Assembly: GCF_002968015.1 (NCBI RefSeq)
Contig: NZ_PUIP01000009.1
Span: forward strand, 248,001 to 312,000
Length of the DNA stretch: 64,000 nucleotides
From: Massilia phosphatilytica
GTDB lineage: Bacteria; Pseudomonadota; Gammaproteobacteria; Burkholderiales; Burkholderiaceae_D
Direction: 5' to 3'
Shown here: positions 7,873 to 16,832 of the stretch, in pieces
Layout: each line of letters opens with the position of its first letter
How positions within the stretch are numbered: the stretch's first letter is position 1
Made by a program: the position numbers and the translations under genes
Notes under the pieces: model-generated
Seen by the model: only the letters and a program-made list of their open reading frames with translations
Told to the model about the DNA's origin: nothing
Databases searched by the model: none

Positions 7873-8646
7873 TCAGTTGCGTGCGTGCGAAAGCTGGAAG
7901 CCGTCCACGCCTTCGAACGTGGCCAGCTCGCTGGCCAGCAGCGACAGCGGCGCGCCCGGCTTGCCGGCCAGTTCCAGCGCGACGAAGTGCCATTCCTGGC
8001 AGCCCTTCTCGCTGGAGATCGTGAGCGAGCCGCCGGCGATTTCGTAGCCGCGCTCCAGCGCCGCGCGGCGCAGCGTCTCTTCCTGCGGATACACGCCAGG
8101 CTTGAAGTGCAAGGTGACGGCCACCGCGTGGCGCGACGGCAGCAGGCCCACCGCCTTGTTCAGGTAGATCATGATCATCGCGGAGAAGAACGCGAGACCC
8201 ATCGCGGCCATGTAGAAGCCGAGGCCCACGAGGATGCCGATCACGGACGACGACCAGATCGATGCCGCCGTCGTCAGGCCGCTGATGTTGAAGCCCGAAC
8301 GCATGATGACGCCGGCGCCGAGGAAGCCGATGCCCGTCACGACGCCCTGGATCACGCGCGTGGGGTCGACGAGCGCCACGGATGACCCGTGTCCGCCGAA
8401 CCAGTGGCTCGGATAGCCGGCGACGATCGTCAGCGCGCACGACGCCATGCACACGAGGCCATAGGTGCGCATGCCGGCCGCGCGGCCGTGGTAGGAACGC
8501 TCGTAGCCGACCATGAGACCCAGCAGCAAGGCGCCCGCCAGGTTCAGCAGGATCAGCGCATTCGTGGCCAGTTCCGCCTGCGACCAGTACGCGCCGATCA
8601 GGTCGGGCAAGGTCAGGACCAGGTCGTTCGATACGGGAGCCGTCAA
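7873..8646 (-). CDS. MgtC/SapB family membrane protein
   Basis: About 257 aa from a TTG start at 8646. The TTG follows an AGGAAA ribosome-binding site and overlaps the stop codon of the upstream gene (TTGA); upstream in-frame sequence is Arg-rich and unlike protein. MgtC hallmarks are GLMVGYERSYHGRAAGMRTYGLVCM, GIGFLGAGVIMR and GLTTAASIWSSSVIGI, with about five membrane helices to residue about 170. A soluble C-terminal domain of about 80 aa, ACT-like in this family, follows. Members affect Mg-limited growth and ATP homeostasis in pathogens; the role in an environmental species is uncertain. Confidence 0.85.
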   Translation of the reverse strand: MTAPVSNDLVLTLPDLIGAYWSQAELATNALILLNLAGALLLGLMVGYERSYHGRAAGMRTYGLVCMASCALTIVAGYPSHWFGGHGSSVALVDPTRVIQGVVTGIGFLGAGVIMRSGFNISGLTTAASIWSSSVIGILVGLGFYMAAMGLAFFSAMIMIYLNKAVGLLPSRHAVAVTLHFKPGVYPQEETLRRAALERGYEIAGGSLTISSEKGCQEWHFVALELAGKPGAPLSLLASELATFEGVDGFQLSHARN

Positions 8647-8903
8647 GGCTTTTTCCTGACCAGCTGTTTTTCGAATTCGAGATCGTGCTTGCTGACGCGC
8701 TTGACCTCCTGCGGACCGAGGCCGTTGACGAACGCCACGAACTCGTCCAGCTCGAGCGGCGCGCACAGCGGCGGCGCGCCCGGCTTTTCGGACAGGAAGA
8801 ACAGGCCATCGCCGGTGCGCGCCATCGAATACGACGTCACGCCGGTGCGCCGCTTGAGCCGGTCGACGGCGGCGCTGGCGCGGGTGGAACGTGCTCCCGC
8901 CAT
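8643..8903 (-). CDS. Small conserved hypothetical protein, 86 aa
   Basis: No family recognised. Basic N-terminus (RSTRASAAVDRLKRRTG) and a C-terminus ending LEFEKQLVRKKP; soluble. The ATG at 8903 follows the stop of the aminopeptidase gene by one base, and its stop overlaps the TTG start of the MgtC gene. Tight coupling on both sides supports a real gene co-translated in this operon. Confidence 0.6.
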   Translation of the reverse strand: MAGARSTRASAAVDRLKRRTGVTSYSMARTGDGLFFLSEKPGAPPLCAPLELDEFVAFVNGLGPQEVKRVSKHDLEFEKQLVRKKP

Positions 8904-8904
8904 G

Positions 8905-10722
8905 TCAGATCTCCTTGGTACGCAGTTCGAGCCAGTCGCGCGCGGCGCCGCTCACGTGCGGCAGCAGGCGCGCGCGCACGCTGCGGTGGTAGTCGTTGAG
9001 CCACGCGACCTCGTCGCCGCGCATCAGCGACAGGTCGATGCAGCGCGTATCGATGGGGCACAGGGTCAGCGTCTCGAAGCCGAGGAATTCACCAAAGCCT
9101 TCGTCGCCCACCACGCGCGTCAGCACGAGGTTCTCGATGCGGATGCCCCACTGGCCGGGGCGATAGATGCCCGGCTCGTTCGACGTGATCATGCCCGGCT
9201 CCATGGCCGTATGCGGCTCCGGCGGCGCCGACGGCGAGATCACCTGCGGCCCTTCGTGCACGTTGAGGAAGTAGCCGACGCCGTGGCCGGTGCCGTGGCC
9301 GTAATCGATGCCGGCCGCCCAGATCGGGGCGCGCGCGAGCGCATCGAGCATCGGCCCTTTCGTCCCGCGCGGGAAGCGCGCGACGGACAACGCGATCATC
9401 CCTTTCAGCACCAACGTGAAGTCGCGCTTCTGCGCGGCGGAGGGCGTGCCGACGGGGACGACACGCGTGATGTCCGTCGTGCCGCCCAGGTACTGGCCGC
9501 CGGAGTCGATCAGCAGCAGGCCGTCGCCTTCGATCACGGCGCAGTCCTGTGCCGATGCGCGGTAGTGCATGATCGCGCCGTTGGCGTTGAAGCCGGCGAT
9601 GATGCCGAAGCTGGGGCTCACGAAATGCGGGCGGCGCGCGCGGGCCGCGGTGATCTGTTCGTCGATGTGGACTTCGTTCAGCGGTGCGCGGTTCGCATCG
9701 GCCAGCGTCGCTTCGAGCCAGGCGAAAAATTCGCACAGGGCGGCGCCGTCGTGTTCCATCGTGTCGCGCACGTGGTCCATCTCGGCATCAAGCTTGCGCG
9801 ACTTGGCGAACGTCGTCGGGTTGATGGCTTCCACGACGCGCACGTGCGCCGGCACGGCGGCGCGCATGCCGGCCGTGATGCGGCGCGGGTCGATCAGCAG
9901 CGAGCTGTCCGGCGGCAGCGCGGCCAGGGCCTGCTGCGCCCCCTCGTACGGAGCCACGCGTACGCCATCCTGTTCCAGGCTCGCACGCAGGCCCTCATCG
10001 ATCTTGCCGTCGGCGACGAACAACGTGGCGCCCATCGGTTCCACGAGCGCGTGCGCGAGGAACACGGGGTTGAAACTGACGTCGGCGCCGCGCAGGTTGA
10101 ACAGGTAGGCGATATCGTCGAGCGTCGAGATGAAGTGGCGTTCGCCGGCCACCTTCGCCATCGCGTTGCGCGTCGCGTGCAGTTTGTCGGCGCGATCGAG
10201 CACGGCGAACGGCGCCACGTGCTCGTAGACCGGTTCGGGCGGCAGGCCGGGACGGTCGTCCCAGATCTCGTCCAGCAGGTCGAGGTCCGTGCGCAGCTGG
10301 ATGCCGCGGGCGGCCAGGGCATCGCCCAGCAGGCGCGCGACGGCGAGGCCCAGCACGCGCGCATCCACTGCCACGGTCTGGCCTGCGTCGAGGTTGTCGG
10401 CCAGCCAGTCGATGTGCAGCAGGCTCGCGCCGGACGGGATTTTCATCAACTGGATGTCCGTCCCGGCCAGTTCGTGCTCGGCCTGCGTGTAGTAGCGGCC
10501 ATCCGTCCAGACGCCGGCGAAATCCTGCGTGGCGATGAACGTGCCGACCGATCCCGTGAAGCCGGACAGCCATGCGCGGCCTTGCCAGCGGCCGGGCAGG
10601 TATTCGGACAGGTGCGGATCGGCAGACGGTACGATGAAGGCGTCGATCCGGTGGCGTGCCATCGCGGCGCGCAGCTTCTCGAGGCGCTCAGCGCGCACGT
10701 GGGTGGAGTCAGGTGCTGGCAT
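8905..10722 (-). CDS. pepP: M24 family Xaa-Pro aminopeptidase (long form)
   Basis: 605 aa, the three-domain long form resembling eukaryotic cytosolic aminopeptidase P, which releases an N-terminal residue before proline. The N-terminal creatinase-like domains contain FIVPSADPHLSEYLPGRW and WTDGRYYTQAE. The catalytic pita-bread domain shows the metal ligands in LLLIDSGGQYLGGTTDITRV (Asp and Asp), YGHGTGHGVGYFLNVHEGP (His) and two downstream Glu residues (TSNEPGIY and IENLVL). The C-terminal extension (CPIDTRCID...WLNDYH) is typical of this subfamily. Cytosolic. First gene of a minus-strand run to about 6056; divergent from hpt across 158 bp. Confidence 0.88.
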   Translation of the reverse strand: MPAPDSTHVRAERLEKLRAAMARHRIDAFIVPSADPHLSEYLPGRWQGRAWLSGFTGSVGTFIATQDFAGVWTDGRYYTQAEHELAGTDIQLMKIPSGASLLHIDWLADNLDAGQTVAVDARVLGLAVARLLGDALAARGIQLRTDLDLLDEIWDDRPGLPPEPVYEHVAPFAVLDRADKLHATRNAMAKVAGERHFISTLDDIAYLFNLRGADVSFNPVFLAHALVEPMGATLFVADGKIDEGLRASLEQDGVRVAPYEGAQQALAALPPDSSLLIDPRRITAGMRAAVPAHVRVVEAINPTTFAKSRKLDAEMDHVRDTMEHDGAALCEFFAWLEATLADANRAPLNEVHIDEQITAARARRPHFVSPSFGIIAGFNANGAIMHYRASAQDCAVIEGDGLLLIDSGGQYLGGTTDITRVVPVGTPSAAQKRDFTLVLKGMIALSVARFPRGTKGPMLDALARAPIWAAGIDYGHGTGHGVGYFLNVHEGPQVISPSAPPEPHTAMEPGMITSNEPGIYRPGQWGIRIENLVLTRVVGDEGFGEFLGFETLTLCPIDTRCIDLSLMRGDEVAWLNDYHRSVRARLLPHVSGAARDWLELRTKEI

Positions 10723-10880
10723 GGTGCTCGGTTGTCGCGTGATGTGTTGATCAAGCCGTATGATACGCCCTCTGAAGCATACCGCCGACCCGCGCCGTCG
10801 GAAATCGCGCGCAAGCGCAAACTGGCGGATAATCCCACACCCAGGGATTATTCCAATCCTACAACCGACTCTGAAATATC

Positions 10881-11462
10881 ATGCAAGACTTTCACTACAA
10901 CCGCGCCCGCGCCCTGCTGGCCAATGCCGAGGAAATCGTCAGCGCGGACAAGGTCCAGGCGGCCGTACGCAACGTCGCCGAGGTGCTGAACCAGCGTTTC
11001 GACAATGACGCGACGGGCGAATTCCCCCTGGTGCTGGGCGTCATGGGCGGCGCGGTGGTGTTCACCGGCAACCTGCTTCCGCAACTCACGTTCCCCCTCG
11101 AATTCGACTACATCCACGTCACCCGCTACGGTGACCTGGACCGTGGTGGCGAAGTCGTGTGGAAAGTGATCCCGCGCCAGGACGTCACGGGCCGCACCAT
11201 CATCATCGTCGACGACATCCTCGACGAAGGCGAGACGCTGGCCCACGTGAAGCAGCGCCTGCTCGACATGGGCGCGGCCGAGGTGATCCTGGCCGTGTTT
11301 GCCGACAAGGAACTCGGTAAAGTGAAACCGGTGCAGGCGGACATCGTCGGCCTGACGGTGCCGAACCAGTTCGTCGTCGGCTTCGGCATGGATGCGCACG
11401 GGTATTGGCGCAACCTGCCGGGGCTGTGGGTGATCCGCGACGCGGACAAGGTCCTGGGCTGA
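10881..11462 (+). CDS. hpt: Hypoxanthine-guanine phosphoribosyltransferase
   Basis: 193 aa. Salvages hypoxanthine and guanine to IMP and GMP with PRPP. The PRPP-binding loop is IIIVDDILDEGET (acidic pair Asp111-Asp112), preceded by a typical GVMGGAVVFTGNLL loop I region. The purine-contact Lys/Val/Phe region at about residues 145-175 is consistent (VGLTVPNQFVVGFGMD). Length is normal. It is monocistronic, with a convergent nitronate monooxygenase downstream. Confidence 0.88.
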   Translation: MQDFHYNRARALLANAEEIVSADKVQAAVRNVAEVLNQRFDNDATGEFPLVLGVMGGAVVFTGNLLPQLTFPLEFDYIHVTRYGDLDRGGEVVWKVIPRQDVTGRTIIIVDDILDEGETLAHVKQRLLDMGAAEVILAVFADKELGKVKPVQADIVGLTVPNQFVVGFGMDAHGYWRNLPGLWVIRDADKVLG

Positions 11463-11482
11463 TCTTGCCCGGAGGGGCGGCG

Positions 11483-12442
11483 TCAGGCCTTCAGGCCCAG
11501 CCGCTCCTTCGCCGCCTGATACTGCTGCGTCAGGCGCTCCACCATCTCGGCGACCGTCGGCACGTCATCCATCAGGCCGACGCCCTGCCCCGCGCCCCAG
11601 ATATCGCGCCACGCCTTGGCGCTGCCGGAACCAAAACTCATCTTGCTCTTGTCCGACACCGGCAGGTTGTCCGGATCGAGCCCCGCCGCCACGATCGATT
11701 TCTTCAGGTAGTTGCCGTGCACGCCCGTAAACAGGTTCGTGTAGACGACGTCGGCCGCCGTCGAGTCCACGATCGCGCTGCGGTAGGCGTCGGTGACGTT
11801 CGATTCGCGCGTGGCCAGCCAGCGCGAGCCGATGTAGGCGAAATCGGCGCCCATGGCCTGTGCGGCGAGGATGGCGTCGCCCGTCGCGATGGAACCCGAC
11901 AGCGCGATGGGGCCGTCGAAGAATTTACGCACTTCGCCGACCAGCGCGAACGGCGACAGCGCGCCCGCGTGGCCGCCGGCGCCGGCCGCGACGAGGATGA
12001 GGCCGTCGACGCCCGCTTCCAGCGCCTTTTCGGCATGGCGGATCGAGACCACGTCGTGCATGACGATGCCGCCATAGGCGTGCACGGCATCCAGCATCTC
12101 TTTCGGCGGCGCGCGCAGCGACGAGATGATGATCGGCACCTGGTGCTTCACGCACACGGCCACGTCGTGTTCCAGGCGGTCGTTCGACTGGTGGACGATC
12201 TGGTTGACGGCGATCGGGCCCACTTTCCGGTCCGGATGCAGTTCCTGGTAATCCGCCAGCTCGCGCTGGAGGTCCGTCAGCCACGTGTCGAGCAGCTCGG
12301 CCGGGCGCGCGTTCAGCGCCGGAAAGGAACCGACGATGCCCGCCTTGCACTGCGCGGCCACCAGCGCGGGACCGCTGGCGATGAACATCGGCGACGCGAT
12401 GACGGGGAGGGACAGGTCTTGCAGGACGGGAGGCAGCGCCAT
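11483..12442 (-). CDS. Nitronate monooxygenase / 2-nitropropane dioxygenase family flavoprotein
   Basis: 319 aa TIM-barrel FMN enzyme that oxidises alkyl nitronates. The N-terminus LPVIASPMFIASGPALVAAQCKAG carries the typical substrate loop. The FMN phosphate site is ILVAAGAGGHAGALSPFAL, and GSIATGDAILAAQAMGADFAYIGSRWLAT is the characteristic GG-(A)-MGAD-VxGTRF-type strand. Physiological role is probably detoxification. Monocistronic. Confidence 0.87.
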   Translation of the reverse strand: MALPPVLQDLSLPVIASPMFIASGPALVAAQCKAGIVGSFPALNARPAELLDTWLTDLQRELADYQELHPDRKVGPIAVNQIVHQSNDRLEHDVAVCVKHQVPIIISSLRAPPKEMLDAVHAYGGIVMHDVVSIRHAEKALEAGVDGLILVAAGAGGHAGALSPFALVGEVRKFFDGPIALSGSIATGDAILAAQAMGADFAYIGSRWLATRESNVTDAYRSAIVDSTAADVVYTNLFTGVHGNYLKKSIVAAGLDPDNLPVSDKSKMSFGSGSAKAWRDIWGAGQGVGLMDDVPTVAEMVERLTQQYQAAKERLGLKA

Positions 12443-12515
12443 GGGTTTCTCGCGATAGTTGATCGGACCCGTCGATTATGGATGATAAAAGCACGACCGT
12501 GCTAGATTTCACGCT

Positions 12516-13418
12516 CTAATTATCGACGAGTGTAGCGCCTTCCACGCGCGCCGCGCCCGCTTTGACGAGCGCCCGGACGAGCCGGGTTGCCAGTTCGTCA
12601 GGGGTGCCGTGCAGGAAGCGCTCGCGCGCCAGCACGAGCAGGGGCACGGACGCGCACAGCGCCTCGACCTCGACCAGAGGCAGGTGCCGGCGCTCCAGCA
12701 GCAGGAATTTCAGCAGGACCCGGGCGGCGTTCTCCGCATTGCGCACCGGATCGGCCGCCAGGTACTCCAGGCGGGAATAGGCCCGGTCCAGCGCGGCCGC
12801 CACGTCGGAAAATGGAGCACCGTGGCCGGGGATGACGACGCGGGCGTCCAATGTCGCGATCAGGTCCAGCGTGGCGCACACGTCATGAAAGCCGGGTTCG
12901 CCGGCCAGTTCCGGGAAGACGACACCGAAGCCGTTCTGCCACAGCGCGTCGCCCGAGATCACGATGCCCTCGTCCGCGCACCACAGCAGCAGCGCATGCG
13001 GATCGTGGCCGGGCGCCGCGAGCGCCTGCCAGTCGAGGTCGCCCGTGCGCAGGTGCTGACCCGGCGCGAGCGGGTCGTCATACCTGAACCGGGGGCACTG
13101 CTGGGCGGTGGCGCGGAAGCTCAGCGCGTCCTCGTCCCAGACGTCGACCCTCGCGCATTCCGCCGCCGGGATCGCGATGCGGCAGCCGTACGCAGCGCGC
13201 AGCGCCGCGTTGCCGCCGCAGTGGTCGGAATGCAGGTGGGTGTTGACGATGCGGGTGAGCGGGCGGTCGTGCAGCGCATGGCGTACGAGCGACAGCGTCT
13301 GCGCAGCGTGCGTGACATAGCCCGTGTCGACGAGCGTCGCGTCGAAGCGGCTGGTGAGCAGGATATCGTTGGACGACAGCCAGCCGCGCTCGAACACCTG
13401 GACGGCGGGCGGCAGCAT
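12516..13418 (-). CDS. MBL-fold metallo-hydrolase
   Basis: 300 aa from the ATG at 13418. The zinc motif HLHSDH is at residues 61-66; further metal ligands are likely in APGHDPHALLL, ISGDALW and VIPGHG. A helical C-terminal extension of about 90 aa follows. It is of glyoxalase II/beta-lactamase-fold type, but the substrate cannot be told from the sequence. The start overlaps the stop of the DUF1289 gene by one base (TGATG), so the two are translationally coupled. Confidence 0.85.
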   Translation of the reverse strand: MLPPAVQVFERGWLSSNDILLTSRFDATLVDTGYVTHAAQTLSLVRHALHDRPLTRIVNTHLHSDHCGGNAALRAAYGCRIAIPAAECARVDVWDEDALSFRATAQQCPRFRYDDPLAPGQHLRTGDLDWQALAAPGHDPHALLLWCADEGIVISGDALWQNGFGVVFPELAGEPGFHDVCATLDLIATLDARVVIPGHGAPFSDVAAALDRAYSRLEYLAADPVRNAENAARVLLKFLLLERRHLPLVEVEALCASVPLLVLARERFLHGTPDELATRLVRALVKAGAARVEGATLVDN

Positions 13419-13627
13419 CAGTCGAACGGGATCTGTTCTTCGCGCCGGCGGATGTCGGCCCAGACGGCACGTTTGTAATCGTCGTCGGCGCGGCTCCACG
13501 CGACGATCTCGTCGATGGTGCGCAAACAGCCCTCGCACAGGCCCGTCACGGACGACATCTTGCACACATTGATGCACGGCGACGGCACCGGCGTCTGTTG
13601 TTCCGGCGGAAAACGTGTGTCATTCAT
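13418..13627 (-). CDS. DUF1289 family small cysteine protein
   Basis: 69 aa from the ATG at 13627. The signature is SPCINVC...CEGCLRTIDEIVAWS, with Cys18, Cys22, Cys31 and Cys34 as a putative metal or Fe-S site, as in DUF1289. Function unknown. It sits directly upstream of, and overlaps, the MBL hydrolase gene. An upstream in-frame ATG at 13699 would add 24 residues without similarity to the family. Confidence 0.83.
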   Translation of the reverse strand: MNDTRFPPEQQTPVPSPCINVCKMSSVTGLCEGCLRTIDEIVAWSRADDDYKRAVWADIRRREEQIPFD

Positions 13628-13895
13628 GCATCGGCCTGTGCAAACTTGGGTATTGTGTCGCGCCACTTGAAGCGCGAACTGGTCTGGGATATGGGACACA
13701 TGGTGCGCAGATTAACCTACCGGGACGAATCGCGCTTGACCGACAAGCCCACCCGCGTAGACTGAACTCTTCCGTTGCGCGTTGCGCGTACCCCAGCTGT
13801 AAGGTTCGCGCAAGCTTCGCCATCAAGACTGAACCTTCGATCGATGCCTCAGCCACGCGCCGGCGCATTGCCGACACACCCCATGAGGAGTGCCG

Positions 13896-15014
13896 ATGTC
13901 CCTGAATCACAAGTTCCTGGCGCAAATGCGCGCTGCCACCCGATCCCTGATGCGCCGCGGCCCATCCGTTGCCCGCACCGTCATCCGGGAATCCGTCAAG
14001 AATGTCTCCGCCGTGCAGACCGCGGCGGTCAAAAGCGTGGAAACCGTCACGCCGCCGGCCTCGAATTTTCCGACCTACGACGCGTTTTCCGAGATGCTGG
14101 CCGACCTGTCCCGCCTGGGCCAGAGTGCCAACCCGTTCAATGTGCCGCCGCTGTCGACGGGCGCGGCCGCGATCGGCCTGCCCGGCCATTTCGTCGACGC
14201 CAGCTATACGAATGACGCGGGCACCCGCGACTACAAACTGTATATCCCGAGCACCTATGCCGGCCAGGCGGTGCCGCTACTCGTGATGCTGCACGGCTGC
14301 GCACAGAACCCCGACGATTTCGCGCTCGGCACCGGCATGAACGCGCTGGCCGAGGAATACGGCTGCCTCGTCGCCTATCCGGCCCAGTCGCAGCAGGCCA
14401 ACGCGACGCGCTGCTGGAACTGGTTCAGCGCGGCGGACCAGCAACGCGGCCAGGGCGAGCCGTCGATCATCGCCGGGCTCACGCAAGACATCATGGCACG
14501 CTACGTGATCGATTCGAAGCACGTCTACGTCGCCGGCCTGTCCGCCGGTGGCGCGATGGCGGCCATCATGGGCACGCTGTATCCGGACCTCTATGCGGCC
14601 GTCGGCGTCCACTCCGGCCTGCCGTTCGCGGCCGCGCACGACCTGCCGTCGGCAATGGCCGCGATGAAAGGCGATTTCCGCACCGGCCACAAGCCGGGGA
14701 AGTCGCTGCCGATCATCGTTTTCCACGGCGACCGCGACACGACCGTTCATCCGGCCAACGGCGATGAACTGATCAACCAGCGCCGGCGCCATCCATCCGA
14801 AGACGTCGTGGTCGAACCGGGGAACGTGCCCGATGGCCACGCCTATACGCGCACCGTGCATCGCCGGCCCGATGGCAGCATCCATGCGGAGCACTGGGTG
14901 ATCCACGGCTCCGGCCACGCCTGGTCCGGCGGCGATACGCGCGGCAGCTATACGGACGGCAAGGGCCCGAACGCGAGCCGCGAAATGATGCGGTTCTTCC
15001 GGACGGCACGCTGA
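13896..15014 (+). CDS. PHB depolymerase-type esterase (alpha/beta hydrolase)
   Basis: 372 aa from the ATG at 13896, with a GAGGAG ribosome-binding site 5 nt upstream; a GTG six bases earlier is less likely. The catalytic domain starts at about residue 100 (YKLYIPSTYAGQAVPLLVMLHGCAQNPDDFA). It has the lipase box GLSAGGAM with Ser216, the acid in FHGDRDTTVHP (about Asp279/281) and the histidine in HGSGHAWSGG (His341). This is the type 1 short-chain PHA-depolymerase/feruloyl-esterase-like family. The N-terminal 90 residues are low in hydrophobicity with no clear signal peptide, so it may be intracellular. Monocistronic. Confidence 0.82.
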   Translation: MSLNHKFLAQMRAATRSLMRRGPSVARTVIRESVKNVSAVQTAAVKSVETVTPPASNFPTYDAFSEMLADLSRLGQSANPFNVPPLSTGAAAIGLPGHFVDASYTNDAGTRDYKLYIPSTYAGQAVPLLVMLHGCAQNPDDFALGTGMNALAEEYGCLVAYPAQSQQANATRCWNWFSAADQQRGQGEPSIIAGLTQDIMARYVIDSKHVYVAGLSAGGAMAAIMGTLYPDLYAAVGVHSGLPFAAAHDLPSAMAAMKGDFRTGHKPGKSLPIIVFHGDRDTTVHPANGDELINQRRRHPSEDVVVEPGNVPDGHAYTRTVHRRPDGSIHAEHWVIHGSGHAWSGGDTRGSYTDGKGPNASREMMRFFRTAR

Positions 15015-15018
15015 CGCT

Positions 15019-15225
15019 TTACGTATCCGGCGTATCCGGCGCCTGGGCGCGCCGTTGCGCGATATGCTGTTCGAGGCAGGCCGGGCACCAGCACCCGGCC
15101 GCGGCGCCGGGCGACGGCAGCGGGACCACGGGCGGCAATTTCGTGCACCAGCACGGTGCACCGCCATCGGTGCCATCGGCCATCGCGCAGCCGAATTCGG
15201 CGCCGCATCGTGTACAGGTGCTCAT
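15019..15225 (-). CDS. Cysteine-rich CWC family protein
   Basis: 68 aa from the ATG at 15225. Eight cysteines (4, 7, 13, 25, 27, 45, 47, 50) occur in the pattern CxxCG..FGC, PCWC and CWCPACL, which is the cysteine-rich CWC signature. Probably a small zinc-binding protein; function unknown. Convergent with the PHB-type esterase, with 4 bases between the stops. Confidence 0.78.
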   Translation of the reverse strand: MSTCTRCGAEFGCAMADGTDGGAPCWCTKLPPVVPLPSPGAAAGCWCPACLEQHIAQRRAQAPDTPDT

Positions 15226-15362
15226 GTGGAAGATGACATCGTGTATCGAGATGTAATGCACCTTAACGGCCGGTGCCAGAAAATACAACATAGAGCTTCT
15301 ATAATGATCACTGCGGCAGGCTATTGCCTGTAAAATCTCGCAAATTCTTTTTCGGACCCCCA

Positions 15363-16292
15363 ATGAACGCAACGCTGACCAATCTGACGGGCGACGACCA
15401 GAATAATGACCTGACTGCGGTCTCGCCGCAGATCAAGGCGCAGATCCTGGCCGAAGCACTCCCCTACATCCGTAATTTCCACGGCAAGACCATCGTCATC
15501 AAATACGGCGGCAATGCGATGACCGACGAGCGCCTGAAGCACGGCTTCGCGCGCGACGTCATCCTGCTGAAGCTGGTCGGCATGAACCCGGTCGTGGTAC
15601 ACGGCGGCGGTCCGCAGATCGACAACGCCCTGAAAAAAATCGGCAAGCAAGGCACCTTCGTGCAAGGCATGCGCATCACCGACGAAGAAACCATGGAAGT
15701 GGTGGAGTGGGTGCTGGGCGGCGAAGTCCAGCAGGACATCGTCATGCTGATCAACCACTATGGCGGCCAGGCCGTGGGCCTCACCGGCAAGGACGGCGGC
15801 CTGATCCGCGCACGCAAGATGGCGATGCCGGACAAGGACAAGCCGGGCGAATTCCTCGACATCGGTTTCGTCGGCGAGATCGAGGCAATCAATCCGGCCG
15901 TCGTGAAAGCGCTGCAGGACGATGCCTTCATCCCGATCATCTCGCCGATCGGTTTCGGTCAGGACGGCCAGGCCTACAACATCAACGCCGACGTCGTCGC
16001 CGGCAAGATCGCGGAAATCCTGAAAGCCGAAAAGCTGATCATGATGACCAATATCGCCGGCGTGCAGGACAAGAACGGCAACCTCGTGACCGACCTGTCG
16101 GCGCGCGAGATCGACGAGATGTTCGCGGACGGCACGATTTCCGGCGGCATGCTGCCGAAGATCTCGTCGGCCCTGGACGCTGCGAAGTCGGGCGTGAACA
16201 CCGTGCACATTATCGATGGCCGCATCGAGCACTCTTTGTTGCTGGAAGTCTTGACCGAACAGGCTTTTGGCACTATGATCCGCTCGCACTGA
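15363..16292 (+). CDS. argB: Acetylglutamate kinase
   Basis: 309 aa. Phosphorylates N-acetyl-L-glutamate, the second step of arginine biosynthesis. Amino-acid-kinase fold motifs: IVIKYGGNAM (phosphate loop), VVVHGGGPQID (substrate site), and INADVVAGKIAEILKAEKLIMMTNIAGV. The C-terminus SGGMLPKISSALDAAKSGVNTVHIIDGR is typical, and the arginine-sensitive form has an N-terminal helix like the one seen here (residues 15-45). The ATG at 15363 fits the family start; 13 more residues are open upstream. Other arg genes are not adjacent. Confidence 0.92.
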   Translation: MNATLTNLTGDDQNNDLTAVSPQIKAQILAEALPYIRNFHGKTIVIKYGGNAMTDERLKHGFARDVILLKLVGMNPVVVHGGGPQIDNALKKIGKQGTFVQGMRITDEETMEVVEWVLGGEVQQDIVMLINHYGGQAVGLTGKDGGLIRARKMAMPDKDKPGEFLDIGFVGEIEAINPAVVKALQDDAFIPIISPIGFGQDGQAYNINADVVAGKIAEILKAEKLIMMTNIAGVQDKNGNLVTDLSAREIDEMFADGTISGGMLPKISSALDAAKSGVNTVHIIDGRIEHSLLLEVLTEQAFGTMIRSH

Positions 16293-16330
16293 ATTTCTGT
16301 GGCGTCTCAACCGCGCCACATAAGTTGTTT

Positions 16331-16405
<75 letters not shown>

Positions 16406-16563
16406 GGATTTGTCCAGATTCCCGCCTGTTTTGGTATCCCCGATGCCTGACGTAACGGATAAGACAGCATCTTGTCCACGCCGCGCGTTTGCCCGCGCTG
16501 CAGGAACGAAGGACACTCGCGGCGCGATGACAAGCGTCAGAATGCGAGATAGCAGTAAAAGCT

Positions 16564-16640
16564 GGAGCGGTAGTTCAGTTGGTTAGAATACCGGCCTGTC
16601 ACGCCGGGGGTCGCGGGTTCGAGCCCCGTCCGCTCCGCCA
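16564..16640 (+). tRNA. tRNA-Asp (GTC anticodon)
   Basis: A 77-nt cloverleaf with encoded CCA. Acceptor GGAGCGG/CCGCTCC, anticodon stem CCGGC/GCCGG with loop CTGTCAC (anticodon GTC), T arm GCGGG/CCCGT around TTCGAGC. Followed by a terminator and, 149 bp on, a duplicate of its 3' end. Confidence 0.95.
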
Positions 16641-16681
16641 GAATTTAGAAAAAGGGTCCGATTTTCGGACCCTTTTTCGTT
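16620..16681 (+). repeat. Copy 1 of duplicated tRNA-Asp 3' end plus terminator
   Basis: Runs from the T-loop CGAGCCCC of tRNA-Asp through CCA and the following terminator hairpin (AAGGGTCCG/CGGACCCTT with a T-tract) to CGTT. It is nearly identical to 16769-16832. Confidence 0.8.
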
Positions 16682-16768
16682 CTATCAGAGTGCCTCCCCT
16701 GCGGGAGGCACGGTTTGGGGCTCGAAGGGTTTCGCTTGCAAGCGAAACCGCGGCCCGCGGAACGTGGG

Positions 16769-16832
16769 CGAGCCCCGTCCGCTCCGCCAGAATTCAGAAA
16801 AAGGGTCCGATTTTTTCGGACCCTTTTTCGTT
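16769..16832 (+). repeat. Copy 2 of duplicated tRNA-Asp 3' end plus terminator
   Basis: Matches 16620-16681 except for one substitution (T to C after CCAGAATT) and two extra T in the hairpin loop. The tRNA 5' half is absent, so this is not a functional tRNA. The 87 bp between the copies hold two perfect hairpins, GTGCCTCCC/GGGAGGCAC and GGTTTCGCTT/AAGCGAAACC. Either an attachment-site-like scar or the remnant of a second tRNA-Asp. The hairpin also works as terminator for the minus-strand gene stopping at 16831. Confidence 0.75.

Noticed and set aside
8389..10989. 866-codon plus-strand open frame opposite the M24 aminopeptidase
   Set aside because: Shadow frame; the minus strand has a motif-complete aminopeptidase P.
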